DNA of 64,000 nt from Paratrimastix pyriformis (taxonomy: Eukaryota > Preaxostyla > Paratrimastigidae), in contig JAPMOS010000046.1 in the NCBI GenBank assembly GCA_027972325.1, positions 118,501-182,500 on the forward strand, read 5' to 3'. The notes beneath the pieces are model-generated. The model saw nothing but the letters and a program-made list of their open reading frames with translations. It had not been told where the DNA came from and searched no databases. The translations under genes were made by a program, and so were the position numbers. Of the stretch, positions 1 to 10,100 are shown one piece after another; the first letter of the stretch is position 1; each line of letters opens with the position of its first letter.

Positions 1-1754
1 GATCGGGTGCAGTGCAGACTGGGCAGGTCGCCGTTGGGCAAATAATCGATCGCCAGCCGGGTCAGCGAGCGCGCCTCGAGCAGCTGGGCGAGTTCAGGCT
101 CGCCCGAGGGGAGTCGGGGCAACCAGGGCAGGCGGGGCAACCGGCGCAGGCGGGGTGACCCCTCCAACAACTGGGGCAGCCCGTCCAACGAGCGCCACGT
201 GTCTTCCTTGTCATCCCAGAGACGCCGCACCCGCACCCGCTCCAGGTTGGGCATGGCCGCCCAGCGGTTCCGACAACGAGTCGGCAGCCCCTCGATCGAG
301 CGCAGCATGGGGCACTCCATGACCAGCTCATCGATGCCTCTGCAAACCGACTTGGGCAGGGTGAGCGCATCCAGGCGGGGGCAGGCCAGCTCCAGGTTGG
401 GGGCATCTGGGAGGTAGCTCCAGTCCCGGACGCGGAAATCCAAGCGCAACGTCCGGAGGCCCCTGCTGGCGACCCGGATCGTGTCGTGGGTCCGATCGCG
501 AGGGGGCTGGCAGCCAAGGTCGAGGGCGAGCTGCTCCAGCCGATCGAGCAGCCCCGTCGGCAGGGCCCCAACGACGGCGGCCCGGGAAGGCACATCCTCC
601 AGGATCAACGTGAGGCCAGTCAGATGGGGCATCGCATCCAGCCAGCCCGCCAGCTGGTGCACGGGCTCCAATCCTGTTTCTTCGCGCAGGACAAGCTTGA
701 GGCTGACGGTGCGGAGGGTGGTCGTGTTGGCGGACAGCAGCCGGGCAAGGGTGTCCATCCCGTCCGTGTCGTCCACACACAAGCTGGGGAGTTCTAACCG
801 CTCCAGGCGGCCGAGACCCTCGTCGGCGTGCGCCCTGGTCCAATACGAAGAAACCCCGAGGTGGGTCAGCTGGGGGGCGAGGGGCCGCAGGAGATCGGCA
901 GGGCACCGGGAAATTGAGAGCTTCCGCACCGAGGCCAGGCTCCGCAAGAAGGCCACGCCAGCCTCATTGTTCACTCGTTCTTCCTCTTTCCATGCGTAAT
1001 CCGTAATCCGGATGGGAACCTGGACATCCTCGAGGGTGCCCGCGATGGGGGCCAGCCCTTGCAGGGCGGTGCCAGGAAAGTTTGCCCGCAGGTCCATGTG
1101 CAACAGCCGGAGCCGCGGGCAGGACTGGCCCAGGGCGGCCAGAAGGGGCCCGGCAAAGGTCTCCCACGAGTCGGAGTCGCGGCTCTCCGTCCTCAGCAGG
1201 CGGACCTCCTCCAGCCCGTCGAGGTGGCCCACGATGCGGGTCACAGCCGCCATGATGGTGGCATGCGACGACGGGGTGACCTCGAGCACGGCCAGGCGGC
1301 TGTGACCCGCGAAGGCCTCGGCCACCCAGGCGGCAGCATCGGTGCGGCCGTCACCCCCCCACCAGTGCCCGGGCAGGGTCTCCAAGTCCAGGGTCAGCTT
1401 GACCAGCCCCTTGCAGGGCCCCACCAGGGCCGCCAGGGCATCGGCCGTGGGGGTCGTCACCTGGCCGATCAGCGGGTCCTCGCCCTCACCATCATCGGGG
1501 CCGCCGCCATCATCGGAGAAGAAGGCCAGCTCGCGGGGGGTGCCCCGGACGGCTGTGCGGGTGGCGTGGCACAGGCCCAGAAGCCGGGTGTAGGTCTGGA
1601 GCGGCGCATCGGAGACCTCGACAAGGATCGGCAGCAGATCGGGGGGCAGACGAAGCGGAAGCGGGACGATGGATGGCGGGACGATTGGGGAGGGCTGGTC
1701 GCCTTGATCTGATTTTCTTCTATGGCGGCGGTTTGCTTTTGTTGTGGGTGCCAT
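1..1754 (-). CDS. F-box-like / leucine-rich repeat protein A (C-terminus beyond window edge)
   Basis: The frame is open from an ATG at 1754 to the left edge, about 585 residues, so the C-terminus is outside the window. Residues ~1-30 are basic and low-complexity. Residues ~34-125 carry the block shared by six proteins of this window: an F-box-like LPPDLLPILVEV, then RTAVRGTPRELAF, then TADALAALVGPCKGLVKL. The remainder is irregular LRRs (LERLELPSL, LRTLRLDFRV, LERVRVRRL). F-box/LRR proteins usually bring substrates to SCF ubiquitin ligases, but the F-box match here is by pattern only, so that role is inference. No intron is needed to keep the frame open. Closest in the window to the other LRR genes at 35976, 41205, 52096 and 54484. 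Confidence 0.75.
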   Translation of the reverse strand, partial: MAPTTKANRRHRRKSDQGDQPSPIVPPSIVPLPLRLPPDLLPILVEVSDAPLQTYTRLLGLCHATRTAVRGTPRELAFFSDDGGGPDDGEGEDPLIGQVTTPTADALAALVGPCKGLVKLTLDLETLPGHWWGGDGRTDAAAWVAEAFAGHSRLAVLEVTPSSHATIMAAVTRIVGHLDGLEEVRLLRTESRDSDSWETFAGPLLAALGQSCPRLRLLHMDLRANFPGTALQGLAPIAGTLEDVQVPIRITDYAWKEEERVNNEAGVAFLRSLASVRKLSISRCPADLLRPLAPQLTHLGVSSYWTRAHADEGLGRLERLELPSLCVDDTDGMDTLARLLSANTTTLRTVSLKLVLREETGLEPVHQLAGWLDAMPHLTGLTLILEDVPSRAAVVGALPTGLLDRLEQLALDLGCQPPRDRTHDTIRVASRGLRTLRLDFRVRDWSYLPDAPNLELACPRLDALTLPKSVCRGIDELVMECPMLRSIEGLPTRCRNRWAAMPNLERVRVRRLWDDKEDTWRSLDGLPQLLEGSPRLRRLPRLPWLPRLPSGEPELAQLLEARSLTRLAIDYLPNGDLPSLHCTR

Positions 1755-2426
1755 TCTTGCTGTTTCGTCTAAACGTCAACCGGAAACCGCCGTGTCATCA
1801 GCAGTGGAGTGCGGTTGCGGACCTTCACCAGCAGCACCCTTGTGAGCGCCGGCACACCCGGCCGCGTTCGCAGTTTTCATCTCGCTCTCCGCAGGCCAAC
1901 CCACAGTCAGTCATGTTTGTAGGCCGGCCCAGAAACCATGAGAAAGAAATATTGCCACAAAAGGTTTGATCCCCCAATTCCCGCCCACCTCATTTACCCC
2001 GATAACGTTAGGCTTTGCCTCATCGGTCCGAACTCGAACCAGAGGATGCTCCCTGCTGCGGCGGAAGCAGTGGGGCAATGGCAATATTTTGACCTTCCTA
2101 CTGTTGGCTTTTAGTATAACCAGTTCCACTTTTTGGCTTGGCTCCATCTGCCTTTTCCCCGCTAGGCCTCATTGCATCTGTCTTTTGCCCTCCGAATCCG
2201 GGCCGAAGAAGAGATCAACCATCACCTCTTCTTCGCCCCAGCGTTCCCGGGCCCCGTCCACCGATCTGAGATCTGATCTCTCCTCAGGACGACACAATCA
2301 CCCACACACCCGTCGTATATCATCCGTAATCACGACCTTATCTGCTCGTTTCCCGACGAGGAGCTGCTCGAGCATAAGGCCCGCCCCGCTCCACGTGGGG
2401 GCATCCCTCGCACCTCGTAAGTTGTT

Positions 2427-2500
2427 CTCCCTCCCTCCCTCCCTCCCTCCCTCCCTCCCTCCCTCCCTCCCTCCCTCCTCCTCCCTCCTCCCTCCCTCCC
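2427..2500. repeat. (CCCT)n microsatellite
   Basis: About 18 copies of CCCT/TCCC with CTC interruptions at the 3' side. Confidence 0.9.
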
Positions 2501-2639
2501 TCCTCCCTCCTTCTCCACCTCCACCCCTCCACCAATCCCCTCAGCGTCCCGTTTTTTCTCTGAGGGTTGTGCTGGCGAATAGAATTGAGCCCGCTGTTCT
2601 CGCCCGCAGGCACAGAGTTGTGGGCTGGCATCCCACCCC

Positions 2640-3100
2640 CACACACACACGGACACACACACACGGACACACACACACACGGACACACACACACACGGAC
2701 ACACACACACACACACGGACACACACACACGGACACACACACACGGACACACACACGGACACACACACACACGGACACACACACACGGACACACACACAC
2801 ACGGACACACACACGGACACACACGGACACACACACGGACACACACACACACGGACACACACACACACGGACACACACACACACGGACACACACACACAC
2901 ACACACGGACACACACACGGACACACACACGGACACACACACACACACACGGACACACACACGGACACACACACGGACACACACGGACACACACACGGAC
3001 ACACACGGACACACACACGGACACACACGGACACACACGGACACACACACGGACACACACACGGACACACGACACACGGACACACACACACGGACACACC
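2640..3100. repeat. Degenerate (CA)n / ACACGG satellite
   Basis: Runs of 2-8 CA units regularly broken by GG, giving GGACACACACAC-type units for 460 bp. It is open in all six frames, so ORFs here are artefacts. Confidence 0.9.
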
Positions 3101-3593
3101 CGCCCCTCGTGCTTCTCAGCCTCGTGAGTTCGGAGGTCGCGCTGGGATTCGGCGGAGGCAAGAATGCGAGGGGGGAACTCGGCACATGACCATCTCCATC
3201 CGGGTGGATGAGAAAAGGCGAAAAAGTGCCTCCCTTGGAGAGGGAATCCCGGGACCTGCCCCATTTTTTTTTTTTTAGGAAATGGATCTTCTGATCGAAA
3301 GGCGAAAGGCCTTGACATCGACCTGGCATGGCAAGTGGAACTTGGCGGAATATCATTTGCTCTGTCGCGTCTCTCGTCTTGGGGGGCAGAACACACAGAA
3401 TCGCACACATGCATCCATAAACGCACTTAAAAAAACCCAAAACCGCACACACATATAATAAGTGGGGGATCGCTCCGTTAAAACCAAAAGTTCGCCCCGG
3501 CGTCTCTCGTCTCGTTCCCTCCCCCCTGCGGCTGCTGTCTCGGAGGGCCGGTGGCGCAGGCGGGGGGGCAGGTATCATAGCAGAGCGGTCTGC

Positions 3594-4513
3594 CTACTTG
3601 GGGGTTGGCTGGCGGGGGGCAGCGGAGGGCTTGAGGGCGCTGATGAAGGCGGCGATGGATTGGTTGTAGGGTGGCCGGAGGACCCCGTGCTCGGTGACAA
3701 TGGCCGTGATCAGCTCGTGGGGCGTCACGTCGAAGGCCTGCGCCCAGCCCGGGGAATGGGGGAATAGGGGAATGGAATGGGATGGAAATGGGGAGGGGTG
3801 GGAATGGGGTGGGGTGGGAATGGGAATGGGATGGGGATGGGATGGGGATGGAAGTGTGGCCAGAGGGCCAGGGCCCTCCCGGTGAGCAGCGAAGTGTCAT
3901 GAAACCGGGAGGTGGGTCATGAAACCGGGAGGTGGGTCGGGACGTCAAGCCCTGGGTGAACTGCGAAGCAGCGCCACGCTCTCACCACCAGCCACCAGCC
4001 ACCAGCCCACCAGCCCACCAGCCCACCAGCCCACCAGCCCACCAGCCCACCAGCCCCACTGCGCGCGTGGAAGGGGGAGGCACCGACCGGGTTGTACGCG
4101 GGCACGTCCGCGGGTGCGGTCAGCTTGCCGAAGCCCCGCCTGACCTCGTCGGGGTTCCGCTGCTCGATGGGGATCAGCTCCCCCGAGGCCAGCGTCGGGT
4201 CAAAGGTCGACGAGGGCGCGCACACGTAGAACGGGATGTGGTGGTAGTGCGCCAGGATGGCAACCTGCGGCGAGGATTTGACGAGGCCAAAAAAAGGCAA
4301 GGAGACAAAAATGTGCTCGATGCAGGGATCGAACCTGCGACCGTTGCCTTATTAGAGCAACGCTCTACCGACTGAGCTAATCGAGCAAGTTATGCTCATA
4401 AAGGGGCCACGTGCACTGATGTCACATCCACATCCACCAAACACGGCACACTGCTCTTGTGTGGGGTTTTACTCATCCGAGTTCTGCATCATCAGCGCCG
4501 CTTTAGGCCTCGC

Positions 4514-4573
<60 letters not shown>

Positions 4574-7042
4574 GCACAGACCCCGTACGTGCCGATCTTG
4601 TTGGCGGCGTCCCCGTTGGCGGCGATGCGATCCGAACCGACGAAGACGCAGTTGATGCGGCCCTCCTTCATCACCTGTGGATGTGAGGGTGAGCGAGGAG
4701 GGAGGGAGGAAGCCGGTGGATGAGTGGGTGTGCATATCCGCGATTGTGTCTGTTCCCCCGGACATCTGTCCTCCAAGGGCTCATCGGGCCAAGAGAATTG
4801 GAAGGAAACTTCTCTTCAGATACCGCGGTCTTCCGAAAGACAGGATCGCTCGGCTGGGTGCATGGGCAGACTCCCGTGTGGATCGTGGCCCTTGTTTGTC
4901 TGGACAACGATCCAGTGGTGGGTGCCTGTGTTCTCGCCGGCGGCTCCGACTCCCCCCACCCCTGGCCCGACCACCACCTGCACAGCACCCCCAACCACCA
5001 CCACCACCACAACAACCGCCATCCCGACCAGCACCATCACCGCCATCCCCACCACCACCTGCACAGCACCCCCAACCACCACCACCACCACAACAACAAC
5101 AACTACAACAATCACTCACACCGAAACAACGACCACGGGGACCACTCCCACCGTCTCGGGCCATCTCCTTTCTGCTTGGACACCACCCGCTGACGCCTTC
5201 TTGGCCTACCTCCTACCCGAGTGGCGTAGTTTGGCTTGCGTTGGGCCGCCCATACGGGAGGAGGATCCGACCATGGAAGAGTCGCCGCAGCTTTACTTCC
5301 TCCCGTTGGAATGTCGCACTCTCGGTTCAAGGCCTTCTCACCTGCGGGTTCGAGTTCCTCGAGGGCCTGACTCATCACTTTGTGCTTGGTTGTCCATTTT
5401 CGTTCAGAGATTCGTATGACACAGCCATCTTGAAGGCTGCCGAGTGCCTACCCTGTGAAGCACAGCTGATTCAGGCAAAAAGGAACCAATTCAGAATGGT
5501 GGGCCACGCTCAGCGGCAGTGCAGTGCCGAGGCGACCCGTGCCCGCAGCTCTGGCAAGCCAGATGGCGCTGCGTGCCCGTGCCAAATATTGGATTAATAA
5601 CGATGGGGGCACATGGCCCCCAATTCAGTTATTAAGCTGAATAGAACAGATACTACACTTGATCTTAGCCACGTAGGCCGAGAAGGTATGAATTCTTCAG
5701 AATCCGGGCTGCCTCTTGAAGAAGAGACGCATGATGAAAAGTTATGGGACGAAAAAAAAAAAAAAAAAAAGGCCGGCCACCAAACAGTACAGGAACAGAA
5801 ACCGACCTGTGCGGCCATGTTGTCCGAGATGACGGTCACGTTCACCCCGGCCCGGTGCAGCTCCCATGCCGTCAGCCGCGACCCCTACGCGCACAGAGGA
5901 ACCAAATTCGACGCCCGAGTACGTGACGATGATGATGATGATGATGATGATTGGTTGGTGTTGAATGGTGCTGATGATGATGATGATAAAGATGATGATG
6001 ACAAAGATGATGATGATGGGATGGTGACGATGATGATGGGATGGTGGTGATGGTGATGGGTGGTTGGTGGTGGTGCCGCCTGGGAGGGATCGGGGGAGGG
6101 GGGGGATGAGGGGAGGGAGGATGGCGAGTTGACTGACCTGCAGCAGTGGCCGTGTCTCGTCGGAGAAGACCCGGGGGCTCAGGCCACGCTCCTGGGCCAC
6201 GTAGACGACCGAGAGGGCCGTCCCCCAATCGCCCGTCGCCAGGGCACCTGCGCATCACCATCATCGATGATGTCGGATGGGCATAACAGATGGATGGGAT
6301 GCTGACTGGATGATGATGAGGACTGGATGATGATGATGGTGATGATGATGATTGGATGATGATGATGAATGATGCGATGATGATGGGACGAGAGGGGATG
6401 AAGAAGCATCAAAAATGAACCGCGCGAAGGGATAGTGGATGGGGAGGAGGGGAGGGAGAGCCCACGGACCGGCGTTGCAGTGGGTCAGGATGCCCACATT
6501 GGGGGTCTGTGGAAGCAGGCTGTTCCCGTGCTCACCAATACTCCGGCACATGTCAATGTCCTCCTGGAGGATCTTGTGCGCCTCCTCGATGAGCAACAGC
6601 TTCAACCGGCCCGGGGCACTATCCGCATGCTGATCGAGCATGGCGAGGCACCGATTGACAGCCCATGCCAGGTTGACGGCGGTGGGGCGCGAAGAAATCA
6701 AATAGGCGGCATGCCGGCGCAGCTCTTCCATAAATGCCGGCACATCGGCAGCGGCAGAGTGTTGCATGGCGAGGGCAAGACCGTATGCAGCCGCAATGCC
6801 AATGGCTGGTGCCCCACGAACAGCGAGCCGCTTAATCGCATCCCAAACCTGCTCAACAGTCGTCAGATTCACGTACCGGAGCTCAGAAGGCAGGCTTTCA
6901 TGCCAGAATGAGCCAAGAGAGCAACCAAGAGGACAGACAGAGTTTGTTCGATGATGCGCACTGTCCCGGGAAGGGCCTGGTCGGGGGTATCGGGGACCCA
7001 GCGAACGGTGTCGATCACGCCGGACTTCTTCGCGCTTTCCAT
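3594..7042 (-). CDS. MRI1: Methylthioribose-1-phosphate isomerase (MtnA/MRI1), 7 exons
   Basis: Converts methylthioribose-1-phosphate to methylthioribulose-1-phosphate in the methionine salvage pathway (cytosol). Exons inferred on the minus strand: 7042-6939, 6894-6470, 6247-6138, 5884-5807, 4674-4582, 4264-4088, 3737-3594; joined length 376 aa, close to the family norm of ~350-370. Family landmarks in order: [41 protein letters not shown] with the catalytic Cys (~174), [21 protein letters not shown] with the catalytic Asp (~254), [34 protein letters not shown]. All seven exons join in frame. Intron 4 contains a U2 snRNA gene and intron 5 a tRNA gene, both on this strand. The start is 105 bp from the divergent USP start. 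Introns 5 and 6 also carry AGAC, GGGAAT and CCAG repeats. Confidence 0.93.
4314..4386 (-). tRNA. tRNA-Ile (anticodon AAT)
   Basis: Cloverleaf on the minus strand: acceptor GCTCGAT / ATCGAGC with discriminator A; D arm GCTC...GAGC; anticodon stem TTGCT/GGCAA with loop CTAATAA, so anticodon AAT (read as IAU); T arm GCAGG TTCGATC CCTGC. No intron. A run of five T follows (4311-4307 on this strand), a pol III terminator. It lies inside intron 5 of MRI1 in the same orientation, so its terminator sits within the MRI1 transcription unit. Confidence 0.95.
4506..4574. repeat. (AGAC)n microsatellite
   Basis: About 17 perfect AGAC units immediately next to exon 5 of MRI1 on its intron side. Confidence 0.95.
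5500..5689 (-). ncRNA. RNU2: U2 spliceosomal snRNA
   Basis: On the minus strand the 5' end reads ATACCTTCTCGGCC, then TGGCTAAGATCAAGTGTAGT, then ATCTGTTCT, a nearly exact match to the universally conserved U2 5' third. It includes the branch-point recognition GTAGTA and the stem IIa/IIc region (ATTCAG..TTAATAACTGAA). Stem IIb is GGGGGC-CATGT-GCCCCC. An Sm-like site AATATTTGG follows. Stem-loop III and a stem-loop IV with loop GGCACTGCACTGCC (vertebrate GGTATTGCAGTACC) finish the molecule. The 3' end is approximate. It lies in intron 4 of MRI1, same strand. A GTCCCATAAC box sits ~52 bp upstream, the usual distance of a snRNA proximal element. Confidence 0.95.
5741..5750 (-). promoter_or_regulatory. 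Candidate U2 proximal element GTCCCATAAC
   Basis: The box begins ~52 bp upstream of the U2 5' end, followed by an 18-T run further upstream (5753-5770). snRNA genes commonly have a proximal element at -50 to -60. The same box recurs within palindromic elements in IFT81 introns, so a promoter role is inference only. Confidence 0.3.
5923..6060. repeat. (GAT)n-rich intron tract in MRI1
   Basis: GATGATGAT with AAA/TTG interruptions inside intron 3 of MRI1. A second GAT tract at 6295-6395 fills intron 2. Confidence 0.85.
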
Positions 7043-7147
7043 CGCCCTGATCTCGAGAGAACCTGCGGGTGCGACCGCCTGACTCCTTCTTTCTCGCTCG
7101 GGCGTTCCGTCGTATCCCACTTCTTTCTTGGCATCGGTTCCTTACGC
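7043..7147. promoter_or_regulatory. Bidirectional promoter interval MRI1 / USP
   Basis: Only 105 bp separate the two divergent start codons, so both promoters and 5'UTRs must lie here or overlap the first exons. I see no TATA box. The + strand has a pyrimidine-rich CTCCTTCTTTCTCGCTC tract ~60 bp before the USP start. Confidence 0.5.
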
Positions 7148-10100
7148 ATGGGTATCGGCGACTCAAAGTTAGAGAAGGAACTCGGAGACTCCATTCCGGA
7201 AACGGCACGCCTCTATGGCTTCGATAATGTCTGCTGTGGGAGACTGTTCTGGCTCTTCACAACACTTCTCAGCTCGGTAACACCTGCTACCTTAATGCTA
7301 TTCTACAAGCGCTCTCTTTCACTGTCCCATTCCGCGGTTTGTGACTTGCCGTCTCGGGAGTTCATTGCCTTTCGTCCTACCAGAGAACCTCTTAAAATAC
7401 TATGCGGCTCTCAAACAAGAACAAAAGCTCCAAGGCGGTGCGGCCAACGACGATGATCTCGCGTACGCTCTTGCCGAACTGTACACAGCCGTGCAATCTC
7501 AGCGGAAGCGAGTCGGGTCATTCACCCCGCGAGCCTTCGTCAAACTGCTCCGAAAAAGCAACGGTCTGGACGACACTTCCACAGCACCCAGGTTTTGGTC
7601 TCACATCCCCCGGTCATGTCATCCCAGAACTCTTCGGCTCCTTCGCCCAGCAAGACGGCCACGAGTTCTACAACTACCTCATCAACACCGTGCTGGAGCG
7701 GATCCAGCAGCGTGATTTCCGCAGGGCCCCAGGTGCGTATCTGTGGCTGGGAGCTGAGGTGTTCGTGGGGGCGGACCGCCGAGACTGAAATCTGGGCGTG
7801 TGTGGCTATCCCCCTGGGGGATGCGCGCAGGCTCGGCCCAGTCTGCCGCGCAGATGCGCACGTGGGTGCAGGACCTCTTCCAGGGCGTCATGACCAACGA
7901 GACGCGGTGCCTCTGCTGCGAGCGGGTCTGCCCTCCATCCCCCCCATCCACATCCTCCCCCATCCACATCCCCCCCATCCACACCATACCATCCTCACCC
8001 TCCCGCACGCACGCACGCAGGTGTCTGTTCGCGAGGAGACCTTCCTGGACCTGTCGGTGGACGTCTACGAGGACTGCTCGCTGACTCACTGCCTGGCCCA
8101 GTTCAGTAGCACCGAGACCCTCGCCAGCACCGACAAGTTCTACTGCGACCGCTGCTGCAGCCTGCAGGAGGCCGAGAAGCGGTCTGCGGTGATGGATGTG
8201 CATATTATAGTGCATTATATGTACGTATATATTATATGTACGTATATATTATATGTACGGGCCAGGCAACATTCCGTATAGATAACCACAAGACTCTCGA
8301 AAAATGCACACCTTGTGCCGACGCACCACATTCACCAGACAAGCCCCCCATCCTCATCGCTCCTTCACCCAGGAGTCCTTCATGTATAATGCTGCAGAAT
8401 GTGTATCTATATGTATGTACAGGTATATGCATGTATATAATGTAGAAAACGGAATATATTTTTTCAACATCAAAAGGAGAACCAGGCACTTATTCCAGAA
8501 GGACCCGCGCAGCTCCTTCTGCCGTGATCCGGGTGAAGTGGAGTACTTTGTAGCCGGGGTGGGGTGAACCCGGGGTTGCACTTGTCAGATCGACATCTGG
8601 AGGGACGGCCAGATCACCCTGAATGGTGTCGACAACCCAGGGTGGGGGTGCGTTGGGACCCTCGATGGGAGGGGCATGTAGCACCCACTGCAGGCCATTA
8701 TTGCCTCGGGTGATTGTGAGCGTAAGAAAAAAGAGATGAACCCCGCTACTGACCTCGGACAATTGATGTTTTGATTGAAGCTGGAATGTAGAGATGTATT
8801 CCGTCCTGTTCAATCTTCCAAGAATGGAAAGCAATTTTGAAGGGACTGTGGATGACACTGGATGAGGTGTGCTGTTCAGCCGGGCAAACTGTCTTTCAAA
8901 CTCTGCCGAGCTTTCTGGGAGCAGTTTTGTCGCTTTGTCCTCGTGTTTGTCGGTCACCTCGTTCTTCATTTTCTCATAGCTACATGGCGAAAAGTACGAT
9001 GGAAGGAGTGACTCATGTACGCAGACTTCAATCTGGTCCGGACTTGTGTGGGGTTTTGCCTGTCTTCTCGGCAATGACTGCGACAATTCTGCTGAGAGGC
9101 TCTCCGTGGTGAAGTTGTTCGGCTTCTTGCTTCTTCTGGATGTCCTCTTTGTCCACCGTGAGCGTGAAGAAGATTTCTTCTTCGCACTGGCCTCCTTCTT
9201 TGTTTTCTCTTCCTTCTCTCCGTCGGCGTCCGAGTGCTCTTCTTCTGTGGTATCCGAAGCGTCGGTGGATTTTGCAAGGTCTTCTTCGTTGTCGTCATCC
9301 ACCACAACCAACCTTCTTTTGTTGCGTTTCGGCATGAACTCTTGGCGAATGGTTTGCCGGACGAGTATGAGTAACCCCAGGGGAGGTTCGCAATTCGCCG
9401 GAAAATGACTCTGACCTGGGTAAACCGAATTCGGGATGAATATTCACGCTTTCCCGTCACAGAACAACAGTGTCGAGGATTTTATGGATGCAGTTCGCTT
9501 GTTTTACACGAAATTTGGGAGAAATATGGCAGTCGTGCAAGCCAACTCGTCAGTGACATTTCCACATATTCATCTTGAAAACCCGAACATAGAACAACCC
9601 AAATAAATTGCTCCGTTTCTATGAGTGGACAAACCAGTATAACACGCATCTTGTGGAGGGTGTTCACGAAGGAGTTGGTCGCGAGGCCAACCGAAAATTT
9701 ATATGGAGAATGAGTGAATATTTGGCAACCAATATGAATGAGATCTCACTGGATGCGCGTTTTCATGAACCTGCGCCACAGGGACTGTTCGCACCTTGCG
9801 TTTTGTGCCTCGATGCCACGTATTTCCCCCTGCCCACGCATGCCGATCACGAGATTCATGCAAGATACTTTAATACTCATCGGAGGTGTGAGTGCCTCAA
9901 ATATGAGGCAGCTGTGACCACCACAACGGGGCAGCTGTGCTGGTGGAAAGGGCCACTGATTGGATCGGCCCACGATTTGACCGTTTTCCGTCACTTTGGG
10001 CTTGCTGACCAGCTGCTGCCCGGCGAAAGAGTGCTTGCCGACTCTGCATACATTGGCGAGCCCTGTGCTGTCACCCCATACCGGCGCAACCAGATCGTCG

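Larger units (their letters stand above)
1755..3593. other. Spacer between LRR gene A and MRI1, mostly simple repeats
   Basis: No gene supported. 1755-2420 is unique sequence without a convincing frame. 2427-2500 is (CCCT)n and 2640-3100 an ACACACACGG-type satellite. The long open frames across this stretch only read the repeats (poly Thr/His or Cys/Val). 3270-3281 is a T run. This must contain the 5' flank of gene A and the 3' flank of MRI1. Confidence 0.6.

Noticed and set aside
2010-2115. U4 snRNA-like 3' motif (GCAATGGCAATATTTTGACC after a small hairpin)
   Set aside because: The conserved U4 5' half (stem II and the k-turn) is absent on either strand; similarity limited to ~20 nt around an Sm-like site.
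2330-3578. Several 180-400-codon ORFs on both strands across 2.3-3.6 kb
   Set aside because: They read the CCCT and CA/CACGG satellites (Cys-Val, Thr-His repeats) and exist in all frames.
4671-5419. ORFs rich in Pro/Thr/His around 4.7-5.4 kb
   Set aside because: Lie in MRI1 intron 4 and overlap ACC/CAA repeats.
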